Assembly (NCBI GenBank): GCA_022448105.1
Contig: JAKVAV010000022.1
Coordinates: 1 to 47,414, forward strand
Reading direction: 5' to 3'
Source of the DNA: Flavobacteriales bacterium
GTDB lineage: Bacteria > Bacteroidota > Bacteroidia > Flavobacteriales_D > Cryomorphaceae
Length of the DNA: 47,414 nt
The notes under the pieces were generated by a model. That model was not told the origin of the DNA. It made no database searches and worked only from the letters and a program-made list of their open reading frames with translations. Within the stretch, counting starts at the first letter, position 1. Every line of letters begins with the position of its first letter. Shown here one piece after another: positions 33,418 through 44,194 of this stretch. The position numbers were made by a program, and so were the translations under genes.

Positions 33418-35019
33418 ATGAATACACTAGCTGAAATCGACAAAGAGAAATTGATTGTAAACGCGAAAATGAATGAGGCAAAAGATTTCATTCTTACAGG
33501 TGATGCGATGCAATTTATCACCGAGCTGCACAAGAGATTTGATGCCGATCGTAAAATGCTCCTAGAAAAGCGAGATGAGGATCAGATGAGACTTGATTCA
33601 GGAGTTGATCCTACATTTCTCGACAATACTGCCCACATCCGATGTAGTGAATGGAAAGTTGGTCCTATTCCTGAAGACCTAATGGATCGGAGGGTAGAGA
33701 TTACTGGGCCAGTTGATCGTAAGATGATCATCAACGCACTCAACTCTGGTGCGAAAGTATTCATGGCCGATTTAGAGGATAGCAATTCACCTACATGGGA
33801 TAATGTGATTGAGGGTCAGAAGAATCTTTATGATGGAGTTCGTAAAGAAATTTCATTCATCAATCCGGTAAATGGGAAAAACTATTCTTTAAATGACGAA
33901 ACGGCTACCTTGATGGTTAGACCGAGAGGGTTGCACTTGGAAGAGTTTGGGATCGAGTTTAAGGGAAAACCCGCTTCTGGATCGTTGATCGACTTCGGTC
34001 TTTATTTCTTCCACAACGCTAAAGAGCTTCTGAAAAGAGGTTCTGGGCCATATTTCTACCTTCCAAAACTAGAGCATTACCGAGAGGCGCGATGGTGGAA
34101 TGAAGTATTTGTTTTCGCACAAGAGTATATGGGAATTCCGGTTGGAACTATACGAGCTACCGTTCTTATCGAAACCATTCTCGCTTCATTTCAGCTCGAT
34201 GAGATTCTTTACGAATTGAGAGAGCACAGTGCCGGTCTTAACTGTGGAAGATGGGATTACATCTTCAGCTTTATTAAAAGATTTAGAAATAGACCTAACT
34301 ATATTTTCCCAGACAGGGATTTGTTGACCATGGAAGTTCCTTTTATGAAAGCTTATTCGCAAAAAGTGATTCAGGTTTGTCACAAAAGAGGTATTCACGC
34401 CATGGGAGGAATGGCGGCTCAAATTCCGGTTAAGAATAATCCAGCAGAGAATGATATGGCGATGGAAAAAGTACGTCGCGATAAGCTGCGCGAGGTACAT
34501 GATGGTCATGACGGAACTTGGGTCGCACACCCAGCTCTTGTCCAAGTGGCCATGGACATTTTCAATGAGCACATGCCCGAACCGAATCAAATTGAAACAC
34601 GCACTCCAGAAGGGATCATCCGCGCTGAAGAGCTCATCGCAGTTCCTCAAGGTGCAATAACCGAAGCTGGCGTTCGCAAAAACATAAATGTTGGGATCCA
34701 GTATCTAGCCGCGTGGCTCTCTGGAAATGGAGCGGCCGCAATTCACAATCTCATGGAAGACGCTGCGACTGCTGAGATCAGCCGAGCCCAACTATGGCAA
34801 TGGCTTAAGCGTAGGGCTGAATTGAGCGACGGATCGAGATTGGATGAATATTACTTCGATAAGCTTTACACCCAAGAAGTGCAAAAACTTAGAATCGAAA
34901 GAGCCATGAATCCAGCTTGGAAGCCGAAGCTGGAGTTAGCCGCTGACAAATACCACGAACTCATCACCGCGGAAGATCTTGATGAATTTTTAACTACTGA
35001 ATCACTAGACCTGCTATAA
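33418..35019 (+). CDS. aceB: Malate synthase A
   Basis: The 533-residue product condenses glyoxylate with acetyl-CoA to malate, the second step of the glyoxylate bypass. It has the typical size of malate synthase A, with hallmarks GAKVFMADLEDSNSPTWDN, MVRPRGLHLEE, GTIRATVLIETILASFQLDEILYELREHSAGLNCGRWDYIFS and the C-terminal GSRLDEYYF segment. The ATG at 33418 matches family N termini and lies just behind a promoter element. It is 33 bases ahead of aceA in the same operon. Control by the divergent RamB-like regulator is inferred. Confidence 0.97.
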   Translation: MNTLAEIDKEKLIVNAKMNEAKDFILTGDAMQFITELHKRFDADRKMLLEKRDEDQMRLDSGVDPTFLDNTAHIRCSEWKVGPIPEDLMDRRVEITGPVDRKMIINALNSGAKVFMADLEDSNSPTWDNVIEGQKNLYDGVRKEISFINPVNGKNYSLNDETATLMVRPRGLHLEEFGIEFKGKPASGSLIDFGLYFFHNAKELLKRGSGPYFYLPKLEHYREARWWNEVFVFAQEYMGIPVGTIRATVLIETILASFQLDEILYELREHSAGLNCGRWDYIFSFIKRFRNRPNYIFPDRDLLTMEVPFMKAYSQKVIQVCHKRGIHAMGGMAAQIPVKNNPAENDMAMEKVRRDKLREVHDGHDGTWVAHPALVQVAMDIFNEHMPEPNQIETRTPEGIIRAEELIAVPQGAITEAGVRKNINVGIQYLAAWLSGNGAAAIHNLMEDAATAEISRAQLWQWLKRRAELSDGSRLDEYYFDKLYTQEVQKLRIERAMNPAWKPKLELAADKYHELITAEDLDEFLTTESLDLL

Positions 35020-35052
35020 ATCAACAACTAAGAACTTTAAAATACCACCCAA

Positions 35053-36330
35053 ATGAAAAATCAAACAGAAATCAATCAAATCGAGAAAGACTGGGCCACT
35101 AATCCAAGATGGAAAGGCATCAAGCGCCCTTACACAGCTGAAAAAGTAACACAGCTAAGAGGCTCATTCAAAATTGAGTACAGTATTGCTCAACATGGAG
35201 CCGAAGTCCTTTGGAGAAAGTTGAATGAGAACGAGTACGTTGCTGGACTCGGCGCTCTTACGGGAAACCAAGCAATACAAGAAGTCGCAGCAGGATTGGA
35301 AGCAATATATCTAAGCGGATGGCAAGTGGCCGCAGATGCAAATCTTGCAGGACAAATGTTTCCTGATCAAAGCCTTTATCCAGCTAATTCTGTGCCAGCG
35401 GTAGTTGAGAAAATCAACAATGCCTTACTGAGGGCTGATCAAATCCAAAGTGTTAAAGGTGAAGGCGAAAAAGAATGGTTAGTTCCCATTGTTGCCGATG
35501 CAGAGGCTGGTTTCGGTGGAAATCTCAATGCCTTCGAATTGATGAAAGAAATGATCAAAGCTGGTGCAGCTGGTGTGCACTTCGAGGATCAATTGAGTAG
35601 CGCTAAGAAGTGTGGACATTTAGGTGGGAAAGTTTTGGTTCCGACCCAAGAAGGCATTAACAAACTGATAGCTGCAAGACTTGCTGCCGATGTCGCCGGT
35701 GTTTCAACCTTGATCATCGCAAGGACTGATGCAGATGCTGCAAACCTATTGACTTCTGATATTGATGAAAGAGATAGAAAATTCCTTACAGGTGAGAGAA
35801 GCCCAGAAGGATTTTTCTTTGTAAAAAACGGTATAGATCAAGCGATTGATAGAGCACTGAGCTATGCACCATACGCTGATCTACTTTGGATGGAAACTTC
35901 AAACCCAGACTTGGAACAAGCAAAAGCTTTTGCTGATGCAGTTCACGATAAATACCCCGGTAAATTGTTGGCATATAACTGCAGCCCAAGTTTCAACTGG
36001 GCAGCGAAATTGAGTAAAATCGAGATGGAGGTATTTCGCGAAGAACTGGCCAAGATGGGTTTTAAGTTCCAGTTTATCACACTTGCCGGTTTTCACGCAC
36101 TCAACACGAGTATGTTTGAATTGAGTAAAGCATACAAGGAAAGAGGAATGGCCGGGTACAGCGATTTGCAAGAAAAGGAGTTTGCTTTGCAAAAAGATGG
36201 ATTCGCAGCTGTAAAACACCAAGCCTTTGTGGGTACGGGATACTACGATGAAGTTCAAAACATTGTAACCGCCGGAACAGCATCTACGAAGGCCTTGGTA
36301 GGGTCGACCGAAGAGGCACAGTTTGCATAA
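35053..36330 (+). CDS. aceA: Isocitrate lyase
   Basis: The 425-residue product cleaves isocitrate to glyoxylate and succinate. It contains the family signature KKCGHLGGK (Lys185-Cys187-His189, with Cys187 as the catalytic residue), [11 protein letters not shown] for metal binding and HFEDQ. Length is typical for bacterial enzymes. It is the second gene of the aceB-aceA operon, so both committed enzymes of the glyoxylate bypass are made together, allowing growth on acetate or fatty acids. Confidence 0.97.
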   Translation: MKNQTEINQIEKDWATNPRWKGIKRPYTAEKVTQLRGSFKIEYSIAQHGAEVLWRKLNENEYVAGLGALTGNQAIQEVAAGLEAIYLSGWQVAADANLAGQMFPDQSLYPANSVPAVVEKINNALLRADQIQSVKGEGEKEWLVPIVADAEAGFGGNLNAFELMKEMIKAGAAGVHFEDQLSSAKKCGHLGGKVLVPTQEGINKLIAARLAADVAGVSTLIIARTDADAANLLTSDIDERDRKFLTGERSPEGFFFVKNGIDQAIDRALSYAPYADLLWMETSNPDLEQAKAFADAVHDKYPGKLLAYNCSPSFNWAAKLSKIEMEVFREELAKMGFKFQFITLAGFHALNTSMFELSKAYKERGMAGYSDLQEKEFALQKDGFAAVKHQAFVGTGYYDEVQNIVTAGTASTKALVGSTEEAQFA

Positions 36331-36354
36331 CTGCTGAACGGTATAAGGTAATGG

Positions 36355-36395
36355 CTCACTCCTCTTCTGCAAATTGTTTGTTAGAATGGAGTGAG
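36355..36395 (+). terminator. Possible terminator after aceA
   Basis: CTCACTCC (36355-36362) can pair with GGAGTGAG (36388-36395) over a 25-base loop, followed by TTTCTCTTC. The long loop and broken T run make it weak. Confidence 0.35.
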
Positions 36396-36479
36396 TTTCT
36401 CTTCTCATAAAAATTAAAGGATGGTGAACTCATCTTCTTTATCACTAATTAAAAATATGGTGTGGAGATTAAAAGGAAG

Positions 36480-37238
36480 TCACTTCTCATTCAACTCCCA
36501 ACTATACTCCAAATAATCCACCTTCGCATCGGGGTTCGCCTTCACTTTGCTGTACCGATTCACATATTCCGCTCTGCTGCTGGCTACGTCTTTAAAGTCA
36601 CCCCAGTACCAGCTCAATAGTTTAGATAGCTCGAGCTTATCAGCAGAAATCTTGTTTTTAGCTGGATTGTTAAAGAAATACTTCGCCTCTTCCTCCAGCT
36701 GCTGATCAAGTCTTTCAGCGGTGAAAGCTTTGTTACGAAGACGAGGGCAACTCACCGCCGCACAGACTAGCGCGAAGTGTATTCGTGGTTCAGAGAACTT
36801 TTCTCGAATAATGCCGTGCTCGATATTGTTGAGGTCATAGGTTTCGCCCTCGATTTCTATGAATTTCAAATCCCAAGGAGAGTTGATAAATGGAATACTG
36901 CCCGCGATGTCTTTGATCGATTTTACAGGATAATAATCAATGATCAACTTCACTGTGAAGGCATTATAGGTATTGATCCAGTAGGCCAGTTCTTCGTCCT
37001 CACTCCAGTTTTCCTTATTTGGATGATTTTTGCTCAGGAGATTCAGGTAACTATTGAATTCAAGGCTATCTCGGATGAAACCTCTGTAGTTAACTAAGCC
37101 AGTATTGTCTACATGTTTTTGGAGAAGAGCATCCCAGATGTCGTGGGAAATAGGAGAGGAGTCGGAGGTTATATCGTCAATGCCGATACAAGCTGAAAAG
37201 ATGAGCAATGAGAGTGAAAGAGAAATATACTTTAGCAT
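36480..37238 (-). CDS. DUF547 lipoprotein
   Basis: The 252-residue product starts with a lipoprotein signal (MLKYISLSLSLLIFSAC, Cys17), then the DUF547 domain: LAYWINTYNAFTVKLIIDYYP, SPWDLKFIEIEGETYDLNNIEHGIIRE and HFALVCAAVSCPRLRNKAF with the conserved Cys pair. The domain function is unsettled (a papain-like fold has been suggested for relatives). The ATG at 37238 gives the clean lipoprotein signal; the frame is open eight codons further upstream. It converges with aceA. Confidence 0.85.
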   Translation of the reverse strand: MLKYISLSLSLLIFSACIGIDDITSDSSPISHDIWDALLQKHVDNTGLVNYRGFIRDSLEFNSYLNLLSKNHPNKENWSEDEELAYWINTYNAFTVKLIIDYYPVKSIKDIAGSIPFINSPWDLKFIEIEGETYDLNNIEHGIIREKFSEPRIHFALVCAAVSCPRLRNKAFTAERLDQQLEEEAKYFFNNPAKNKISADKLELSKLLSWYWGDFKDVASSRAEYVNRYSKVKANPDAKVDYLEYSWELNEK

Positions 37239-38173
37239 TTGAACGAATTCATTTTTGGCCAATTAGTGATTCCAGCCCTTGGCGAATAAACAATGTTTAA
37301 TCAGTCAACCCTAGCCCAAATTCTATTCCAAAGGTCTAATGTCAAATAAACGACAAATAAAAAAGGCATTTTGAATTTTTAAAAACCTTAAAAATCAATA
37401 GGGCTGCTTTATTGGTTCTTTAGATTATCGGCTAATTTTTATTTTTCTGAATCTAAACCATCATCAAGTAAAGTTTTTAAAAATAAAAATCAATAACCTG
37501 TAATCTCAAGATGCTAGGTTCTCCATCTCCAGAAACTGCTTCTTAGAACTTGAGTTCGTTCGCAGGTATCACCGAACAAAATTTCGTGGCTATGTCAACG
37601 CGAGTTATTCCTTTTGCGCGCTTATCTGGTTTGCGGTGCAAAGCCACACAGAGCTTTGTTTTAGTTTGTACTAAGTTGATTTTGGCCAGTTCGAATAGCT
37701 TTTAATTTCATATTAAATCGATGCTCTCATAGTTTTTCATGAACCGCTTTAACGGTATTTGTGCTGTTGTCAAATTTTAAATCCTTCCATATACCTTAGA
37801 CGAACCTTCATGGAAATAAAGAGACAGGCAACTATTGTTGGATGTATTCTGAAAACCTTCCAACCATTATATTCCTCCTTTCCTGATTTTTTTACGCCCC
37901 AATCTGGTCATCGTGATCAAATTCTTCCAGATAGACTTTCCTCTTCCCTTAGATTCCCTCCGCACCGTGGTTTATTATTAAAAAGTTGATGGATTAAAAT
38001 AGTGATGACTCAAAGGTTAGAGAACTTTTAGCTAAGGGATGAATAGCCTGTTAACAGTGGCCTATTACCATTGCGCCAATTGGCATTACAGCAAACATCT
38101 GCACATTCCAGCAAAGATTTACTGGATGCTGCCAAGATTTAATAATTCTCTTCGTCAAAAAGTGCTAGGCGCT
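37239..38173. other. Gene-poor stretch of about 0.9 kb before the his operon end
   Basis: AT-rich DNA without a convincing gene on either strand. A 76-codon plus-strand frame (37759-37989) has no start support or recognisable domain. No tRNA, repeat array or IS terminus was seen. It may hold a decayed gene or a regulatory RNA, but nothing in the sequence proves either. Confidence 0.4.
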
Positions 38174-38767
38174 TTACTCTTTACTATTCCTATGTTTTAG
38201 GACCTGCTCAATATCAGATAGTTGAAGGTTTTTTGCTTTTAATAATACCAAAAAGTGGTAAAGTAAATCTGCCGCCTCACCTTTGAAAAGATCCACATCG
38301 TCGTCTTTAGCTTCAATCACCACTTCAATTGCTTCTTCACCTACTTTTTGGGCAATTTTGTTGATTCCTTTTTCAAAGAGATAACTCGTATAAGATTCTT
38401 CGGGAGATTGTCCCTTTTTCTCTTCAATAATTGACTCCAGTTCATAGATAAATCCTTTGGCAGGACTATTTCCAAAACAAGTGTCATCCCCTTTGTGACA
38501 GGTGGGGCCAACGGGTATAGCTTGCACAAGGATAGTATCGTTATCGCAATCTTCTTTCATGGAAACCAGCTTGAGGTGATTTCCAGAAGTTTCTCCCTTG
38601 GTCCAAAGCCTGTTTTTACTTCGGCTAAAAAATGTCACTAGGCCAGTATCTAAGGTTCTTTCGAGAGCTTCTTGGTTCATGTAACCCAGCATTTGCACTT
38701 CTTTTGTGCGTGCATCTTGAACAATGGTGGGAACCAGTCCGTCTCCTTTTTCGAAGTCAATTTTCAT
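38174..38767 (-). CDS. hisIE: Bifunctional phosphoribosyl-AMP cyclohydrolase / phosphoribosyl-ATP pyrophosphatase
   Basis: The 197-residue product fuses HisI (about 1-105: [20 protein letters not shown], and the zinc ligands [17 protein letters not shown]) with HisE (about 110-197: [29 protein letters not shown], with the acidic metal site [11 protein letters not shown]-like). It performs steps 2 and 3 of histidine synthesis. It is the last gene of the operon, and its start overlaps hisF by 4 nt. Confidence 0.96.
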   Translation of the reverse strand: MKIDFEKGDGLVPTIVQDARTKEVQMLGYMNQEALERTLDTGLVTFFSRSKNRLWTKGETSGNHLKLVSMKEDCDNDTILVQAIPVGPTCHKGDDTCFGNSPAKGFIYELESIIEEKKGQSPEESYTSYLFEKGINKIAQKVGEEAIEVVIEAKDDDVDLFKGEAADLLYHFLVLLKAKNLQLSDIEQVLKHRNSKE

Positions 38768-39510
38768 CTGATAGGAATGTTTTGTTGTCTAAGTTTTGTC
38801 TTTAGTTGAGGTATAGGGATTTCTCCAAAATGAAAAATGCTCGCGGCTAGAGCTGCGTCGGCCATCGTAAATATTTCTGTGAAATCTTCAATCTTTCCCG
38901 CTCCACCAGAGGCGATGATGGGAATCTTCGTCTCAGTGGTGATTGCTTCGGTGAGTTCCACATCAAATCCACTTTTGGTTCCGTCCTTGCGCATTGAGGT
39001 GAGCAGTATTTCTCCAGCTCCTCTTTCTTCTGCCTCTTTTGCCCATTCAATAGCGTTGAGCTTCGTTTCTGTTCTGCCGCCGCGGGTGAAAACCTTCCAC
39101 TCTCCGTGCACCTTATTTGCATCAAGACCAAGCACAAGGCATTGGTTTCCATAAAGATCAGCAATCTCCGAAAGCAGTTCTGGCTTCTTCACCGCCGCTG
39201 AATTTACGCTCACCTTGTCTGCTCCTGCTTTGAGTAAATCACCCACGTCTTCCAGTTCTGAAATCCCTCCTCCAACGGTAAACGGTATATTGATTTCCTC
39301 TGATATCCGCTCTACCAATTCAATCAGCGTTTTTCGCTTATCCACAGTAGCGGTGATATCTAAAAAAACGAGCTCATCGGCACCTTCCGTGCTGTATGCT
39401 TTTGCCAACTCGACAGGATCGCCTGCATCACGAAGGTTTACGAAATTGACTCCTTTCACCGTGCGGCCATCTTTTATGTCGAGGCAGGGAATAATTCTCT
39501 TCTTCAACAT
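38764..39510 (-). CDS. hisF: Imidazole glycerol phosphate synthase, cyclase subunit
   Basis: The 248-residue TIM barrel begins [24 protein letters not shown] with the catalytic Asp of the first strand, and carries DKVSVNSAA and [15 protein letters not shown]. HisF uses ammonia from HisH to form IGP and AICAR. It overlaps hisIE by 4 nt and hisA by 7 nt. Confidence 0.97.
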   Translation of the reverse strand: MLKKRIIPCLDIKDGRTVKGVNFVNLRDAGDPVELAKAYSTEGADELVFLDITATVDKRKTLIELVERISEEINIPFTVGGGISELEDVGDLLKAGADKVSVNSAAVKKPELLSEIADLYGNQCLVLGLDANKVHGEWKVFTRGGRTETKLNAIEWAKEAEERGAGEILLTSMRKDGTKSGFDVELTEAITTETKIPIIASGGAGKIEDFTEIFTMADAALAASIFHFGEIPIPQLKTKLRQQNIPIR

Positions 39511-40220
39511 AGCTGTGAAAGTTCTTTTAGTTCAATTCGGCCTTCGTAGATGGCCTTCCCAATAATGGCTCCATGAAGTTTCATCTCTTTGAGTTTTTCT
39601 AAATCATCAATACTTCTAATGCCGCCACTGGCAATGAGTTCAATGCCTTCTATTTCGCTGAGAACCTTTTCATAGAGTTCAAACGATGGTCCCTCGAGCA
39701 TGCCGTCTTTTGCCACATCGGTGCTGATGACTGTTTTTAATCCTTTTTCAATGTACTCCCTAACAAAGTCATAGACGTACTCGTCCACCGTCTCGGTCCA
39801 ACCGGAAATGGCGATCTTCTCGTCTTTGACATCTGCTCCGAGAATCAGGTGTTCCTGCCCATATCGATTAATCCATTGTTCAACCAGACCTCGGTTTTTA
39901 ATGGCAATACTGCCGACGGTTACTTTTTCTGCTCCCGATTCAAAAGCTATTTTGATGGACTCATCAGATTTTATTCCTCCACCAAAGTCCACTTCTAATG
40001 AAGTCTTTGAGGCAATTCTTTCTAAAGTCTTGTAGTTTATTACCTCTCCTTGTTGGGCTCCGTCCAGATCTACCAAATGAAGGAAAGTAATCCCGTATTC
40101 TTCAAATCTCATCGCCATGTCTAAGGGGTCGCTAGCGTATTCCTTTTTTGTGCTAAAGTTTCCTTTCGTAAGCCGCACGCATTTCCCATTAATGAGGTCA
40201 ATCGCGGGTATTATTTTCAT
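39504..40220 (-). CDS. hisA: Phosphoribosylformimino-AICAR ribotide isomerase
   Basis: The 238-residue TIM barrel begins [20 protein letters not shown] with the catalytic Asp, followed by [13 protein letters not shown], the second catalytic Asp segment [13 protein letters not shown] and [10 protein letters not shown]. It catalyses the Amadori-type isomerisation (step 4). It overlaps hisF by 7 nt and hisH by 4 nt. Confidence 0.97.
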   Translation of the reverse strand: MKIIPAIDLINGKCVRLTKGNFSTKKEYASDPLDMAMRFEEYGITFLHLVDLDGAQQGEVINYKTLERIASKTSLEVDFGGGIKSDESIKIAFESGAEKVTVGSIAIKNRGLVEQWINRYGQEHLILGADVKDEKIAISGWTETVDEYVYDFVREYIEKGLKTVISTDVAKDGMLEGPSFELYEKVLSEIEGIELIASGGIRSIDDLEKLKEMKLHGAIIGKAIYEGRIELKELSQLC

Positions 40221-40801
40221 GAATTCATGTTTAAGAAGTTTGACAATATCTTAGAACCAATTTCTCCTGATTTTTCTGGGTGAAATTGAACGCCAAAGAA
40301 ATTCCTTTCTCGAAGAGAGGCTGAAAATGGAATGAGATATTCACATTTCGCAGAAGTCTGAGAGCCCATCTCTACAAAATAGGAATGAACGAAATAAACA
40401 TTGGATCCCTCTGTGATTCCCTCAAAAAGAGAACCTTTAGGATCAATGAGTTCATTCCAACCCATGTGTGGGATTTTTATCTGACCTTCAAATTTCCTTA
40501 CCCTTTCGGTAAAGATTCCCAATCCGCTTACATCACCTTCATTGCTGTGACTGCACATTAATTGCATCCCTAGGCAAATCCCGAGAACAGGCTGTTTAAG
40601 ATTTTTAATCACCTCGTCTAAGCCCGATCTCTGGAGCTTCTCCATGGCGGGTTTGGCATGTCCAACACCCGGAAAAATCACCTTGTGAGCACCTTTGATT
40701 TGCTCAGAATCAGAGGTAATAAGACTTTCGGCACCTAGTCTGTTTAGAGCGTTATAAACTGACTTAACGTTTCCAGCTCCATAATCAATGATAGCTATCA
40801 T
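40217..40801 (-). CDS. hisH: Imidazole glycerol phosphate synthase, glutaminase subunit
   Basis: The 194-residue class I glutamine amidotransferase has the nucleophile motif [10 protein letters not shown], the start [16 protein letters not shown] and the His/Glu dyad in [13 protein letters not shown]. It supplies ammonia to HisF. It overlaps both neighbours by 4 nt. Confidence 0.97.
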   Translation of the reverse strand: MIAIIDYGAGNVKSVYNALNRLGAESLITSDSEQIKGAHKVIFPGVGHAKPAMEKLQRSGLDEVIKNLKQPVLGICLGMQLMCSHSNEGDVSGLGIFTERVRKFEGQIKIPHMGWNELIDPKGSLFEGITEGSNVYFVHSYFVEMGSQTSAKCEYLIPFSASLRERNFFGVQFHPEKSGEIGSKILSNFLNMNS

Positions 40802-41886
40802 AAACTGCCTTTTGTGCTAGGGATTCTATAATCGCCAGTATCGGTTATCGCCATGCGAATAGCTCTCGACCAGGCTTTAAAAATTGACTCGATCTTGTGG
40901 TGTTCGTTTTCACCTTCAGCTTTTATGTTCATGTTGCATTGAGCCGTATCTGAGAAACTTTTAAAAAAGTGAGAGAACATTTCGGTTGGCATCTCTCCAA
41001 TTTTCTCTCGATTGAACTCAGCTTCCCAAATGAGCCATGGTCTTCCGCCAAAATCAAGGGCAACTTGAGCTAAACAATCGTCCATAGGAAGAGTAAATCC
41101 GTATCTCGATATTCCCTTTTTGGAGCCAAGAGCCTCCCTAAACGCTTGACCTAAAGCCAAACCGGTGTCTTCGATGGTGTGGTGCTCGTCTATTTCGAGG
41201 TCGCCTCTTACTTTGATTTCCAAATCAATGCCTCCATGCTTAGCTAATTGATCCAGCATGTGGTCGAAGAAGTGAATTCCTGTGCTCACTTTTCCTTCGC
41301 CATTTCCATCAAGGTTGAGATTGACCAGAATATCGGTCTCAGAAGTCTTTCGGATAACGGATGATCTTCGGAATTGACCTTTTAAATACTTGTAGATTTC
41401 ATTCCAACTCTCTGTAGATAAGGTGGCTTCATCATTTGACTCCGGTGAAATGAAAATTGATTTTGCTCCAAGATTTTTGGCCAACTGAATATCGCTGGTG
41501 CGGTCTCCTAGAACGAAGGAGTTTTCCAGATCGAAATCGCCTTTTATGTAATGCGTGAGCATCGCCGTTCCTGGCTTTCTGGTTGGAGCGTTATCTTTTG
41601 GCCTTGTTGGATCGATCAGAATCTCATCAAACGTTATTCCCTCATCTTCTAGAATCTGAAGCATCTTGTTATGAGGAGGCCAGAAGTTTTCTTCCGGGTG
41701 AGAATCAGTTCCCAAACCGTCTTGGTTGGTAACCATAACGAGGAGATAATCAGTCTCTCTTGCAATTCGTGCAAGATTAGTGATAGCACCTGGTAAGAAC
41801 CTTAGTTTCTCAAAACTGTCGATCTGTTCGTCTTCGGGTTCCTCTATAATAGTTCCGTCGCGGTCAATGAATAATACCTTTTTCAT
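40798..41886 (-). CDS. hisB: Bifunctional histidinol-phosphatase / imidazoleglycerol-phosphate dehydratase
   Basis: The 362-residue product joins an N-terminal HAD phosphatase (about 1-165, [11 protein letters not shown] with the catalytic Asp pair) and a C-terminal IGP dehydratase (about 170-362) with the metal-binding pattern [17 protein letters not shown], ...[17 protein letters not shown]... and [10 protein letters not shown]. It performs steps 6 and 8. The fused arrangement is that of enterobacteria and many Bacteroidota. Confidence 0.97.
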   Translation of the reverse strand: MKKVLFIDRDGTIIEEPEDEQIDSFEKLRFLPGAITNLARIARETDYLLVMVTNQDGLGTDSHPEENFWPPHNKMLQILEDEGITFDEILIDPTRPKDNAPTRKPGTAMLTHYIKGDFDLENSFVLGDRTSDIQLAKNLGAKSIFISPESNDEATLSTESWNEIYKYLKGQFRRSSVIRKTSETDILVNLNLDGNGEGKVSTGIHFFDHMLDQLAKHGGIDLEIKVRGDLEIDEHHTIEDTGLALGQAFREALGSKKGISRYGFTLPMDDCLAQVALDFGGRPWLIWEAEFNREKIGEMPTEMFSHFFKSFSDTAQCNMNIKAEGENEHHKIESIFKAWSRAIRMAITDTGDYRIPSTKGSL

Positions 41887-42917
41887 GAGTAAAATGCTTT
41901 AATGTTTTCCAACAAAACTTTGTTCTCAGTCGGTGTTCCAATCGTGATGCGAATGGCGTTTTCCACCTGATTTGATCGGTTTCGGAGTATGATACCCTTA
42001 TCAGCCAATTTTCTGTAAAGCTCCACTGCTCTTTCCATCCTAACCAGTAAAAAGTTTGCAGAGGAAGGATAAACTTCTTTCACTTCGTCGATTTCAACCA
42101 GGCTACGCTTCAATAATTCACGTTCTTTCAATATCAAATCTATTTGATCCTGAACCTTATCACTATTCTTAAGCTCTTCTAATGCGTAGGACTGAGTGAG
42201 TTCGTTGATATTATAAGGGGGCTTGATTTTGTTAATAACCTCTATAATTTCCTTACTTGCGAAGGCCATTCCCAGCCTTATCCCCGCAAGTCCAAACGCT
42301 TTTGAGAATGTTTGTAAAACGACGAGGTTAGGGAATTCATTCAGTCTTTTTGTCCAGGAAGTCCCTTCAGAAAAATCAGCATAAGCTTCGTCGATTACCA
42401 CAATTCCAGAACTAGTATTCAGAATCGTCTCGACTATCTCAATTTTGATCGTATTCCCGGTCGGATTATTCGGAGAGCACAAAAACGTAAGTTTTGGGTA
42501 TCCAGATTTGACTAGAGTCAAATCTGGTTGGAAATCACTATCGAGCTTAACCTCCTCAGCTTCAATATTATTGATCTCAGCCGAAACTCTGTACATGCCA
42601 TAAGTAGGGGTGAAGATGAGAATCTTATCATCTTGAGGCTCGCAGAATGCTCTCATGAGTAAATCTATGGCCTCGTCACTTCCATTTCCTAAAAAGATCT
42701 TTGATGGGTTCACGTCTTTTAAGTCAGCGATTTTCGCTTTCAGCTTTCGTTGGTAAGGATCAGGATATCGATTCAATCCGTTATTCTCAAATGGATTTTC
42801 ATTTGCATCTAGGCTAATTGACGCTTTCCCTTCAAACTCATCTCTCGCGCTTCTGTATGGCGCAAGGCTCATGACATTTCTTCTTACCAGTCTTTCTAAG
42901 TCAAATCCTTCTTTCAT
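41883..42917 (-). CDS. hisC: Histidinol-phosphate aminotransferase
   Basis: The 344-residue PLP enzyme is of the aspartate-aminotransferase fold I class II type. It has the N-terminal LDANENPF motif, [36 protein letters not shown] and the Schiff-base Lys in [16 protein letters not shown]. It performs step 7. Overlaps of 4 nt with both hisB and hisD. Confidence 0.97.
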   Translation of the reverse strand: MKEGFDLERLVRRNVMSLAPYRSARDEFEGKASISLDANENPFENNGLNRYPDPYQRKLKAKIADLKDVNPSKIFLGNGSDEAIDLLMRAFCEPQDDKILIFTPTYGMYRVSAEINNIEAEEVKLDSDFQPDLTLVKSGYPKLTFLCSPNNPTGNTIKIEIVETILNTSSGIVVIDEAYADFSEGTSWTKRLNEFPNLVVLQTFSKAFGLAGIRLGMAFASKEIIEVINKIKPPYNINELTQSYALEELKNSDKVQDQIDLILKERELLKRSLVEIDEVKEVYPSSANFLLVRMERAVELYRKLADKGIILRNRSNQVENAIRITIGTPTENKVLLENIKAFYS

Positions 42918-44194
42918 GACAATCTAAGTGTTACCGCGTTTTTGTGAGCTTGGAGTCCTTCCGCTTCAGCCAGCAGTTCCACCGCTCTTCCGATATTCTC
43001 AATTCCCTCTTGAGATATCTCTTGGAAAGTCACTTTTTTGACAAAGCTATCTAAGGAAACTCCTGAATAGCTTCTCGCAAAACCGTTGGTGGGAAGGGTG
43101 TGGTTGGTACCGCTCGCATAGTCGCCAATGCTCTCACAACTCCATTTGCCAATAAAAACACTTCCCGCTGTTTTCACTTCTTCTGCCAACGCTGACGCAT
43201 TTTCGGTATTGATGATGAGGTGCTCAGGAGCGTAAGAATTTGAAAAATCCATCGCTTCTCGATCATTTCCGAAAATGGCGACCAAGCTATTTTCCAGTGC
43301 TTTTTGGGCTATTTCCTTGCGTGGAAGAGCATTCAATTGAGATTCAATTTCACTTTTAATGTCCGCTACAAGTTTTTCAGTGGGGCCATTTTGATCTGTT
43401 ATTACTAGTACGACTTGACTGTCGGTACCGTGCTCAGCTTGACTGAGCAAATCGGCGGCTACAAAACGAGGGTCTGCTTTTGCATCAGCAATGACCAGAA
43501 CTTCGCTAGGTCCAGCGGGCATATCAATAGCGGTTCCTTCTTCTTGGACTAGCTGTTTAGCTTTGGTAACGAAGCGATTTCCCGGACCAAATATCTTGTC
43601 ACATTTGCGCACAGACTTCGTTCCGTATGCCATCGCTGCGATGGCTTGAGCACCTCCAATTTTCACAATCTTCCCTATTTCTAGTCTTTTTGCGATGAAA
43701 GTGATAGCGGGATTCACATTTCCATTTTCGTCGGGAGGAGTGCATACCACGATGTTTTCGCATCCAGCGAGTTTTGCCGGTATGGCAAGCATCATCAATG
43801 AAGAGAGAAGGGGAGCGGTACCACCGGGAACGTAAAGTCCCACTGTTTGAATCGGTAAGCTCTTACGCCAGCATTTCACTCCTGTCAAGGTTTCAACAAC
43901 TTGCGTAACTTCTTTTTGAGAGATATGAAATTTCTCGATGTTTTTGATCGCGATATCTATGGCCTCTTTTAGCTCTGCCGAAAGGTTAGCTGGCTCACCA
44001 TCTGTCTCGAAAACGAAACTGTCCTCAGAAAGTCGATCGAATTTTTTAGCGTATTTCAAAACTGCCTCATCGCCACTTCTTTTTACTGTTGAAAGTATTT
44101 CACGAACTGTCTCTTCAATAGATTCGGTTTCGAAATCTGGTCGTTTGATTAACTCCAACCAGTCCTTTTGATCAGGGAATTTTACAGTTTTCAA
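42914..44194 (-). CDS. hisD: Histidinol dehydrogenase
   Basis: The 426-residue product performs the last two oxidations (histidinol to histidine). It shows VPGGTAPLLSSLMMLAIPAKLAGC, KIFGPGNRFVTKAKQLV, DMPAGPSEVLVIAD, DLLSQAEHG and NHTLPT with the zinc and catalytic residues. I prefer the TTG at 44194: it overlaps the hisG stop as TTGA, as the other genes of the operon overlap by 4 nt, and gives the family-like start MKTVKFPDQKDWLELIKRP. The alternative ATG at 44218 adds eight residues and overlaps hisG by 28 nt. Confidence 0.93.
   Translation of the reverse strand: MKTVKFPDQKDWLELIKRPDFETESIEETVREILSTVKRSGDEAVLKYAKKFDRLSEDSFVFETDGEPANLSAELKEAIDIAIKNIEKFHISQKEVTQVVETLTGVKCWRKSLPIQTVGLYVPGGTAPLLSSLMMLAIPAKLAGCENIVVCTPPDENGNVNPAITFIAKRLEIGKIVKIGGAQAIAAMAYGTKSVRKCDKIFGPGNRFVTKAKQLVQEEGTAIDMPAGPSEVLVIADAKADPRFVAADLLSQAEHGTDSQVVLVITDQNGPTEKLVADIKSEIESQLNALPRKEIAQKALENSLVAIFGNDREAMDFSNSYAPEHLIINTENASALAEEVKTAGSVFIGKWSCESIGDYASGTNHTLPTNGFARSYSGVSLDSFVKKVTFQEISQEGIENIGRAVELLAEAEGLQAHKNAVTLRLS

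Noticed and set aside
37759-37989. Plus-strand frame of 76 codons in the gene-poor gap
   Set aside because: Low-complexity composition rich in Ser/Phe/Pro, no promoter or recognisable motif.
38159-38175. Terminator at the end of hisIE
   Set aside because: The short inverted repeat overlapping the stop has a mismatch on the coding strand and is too weak to call.
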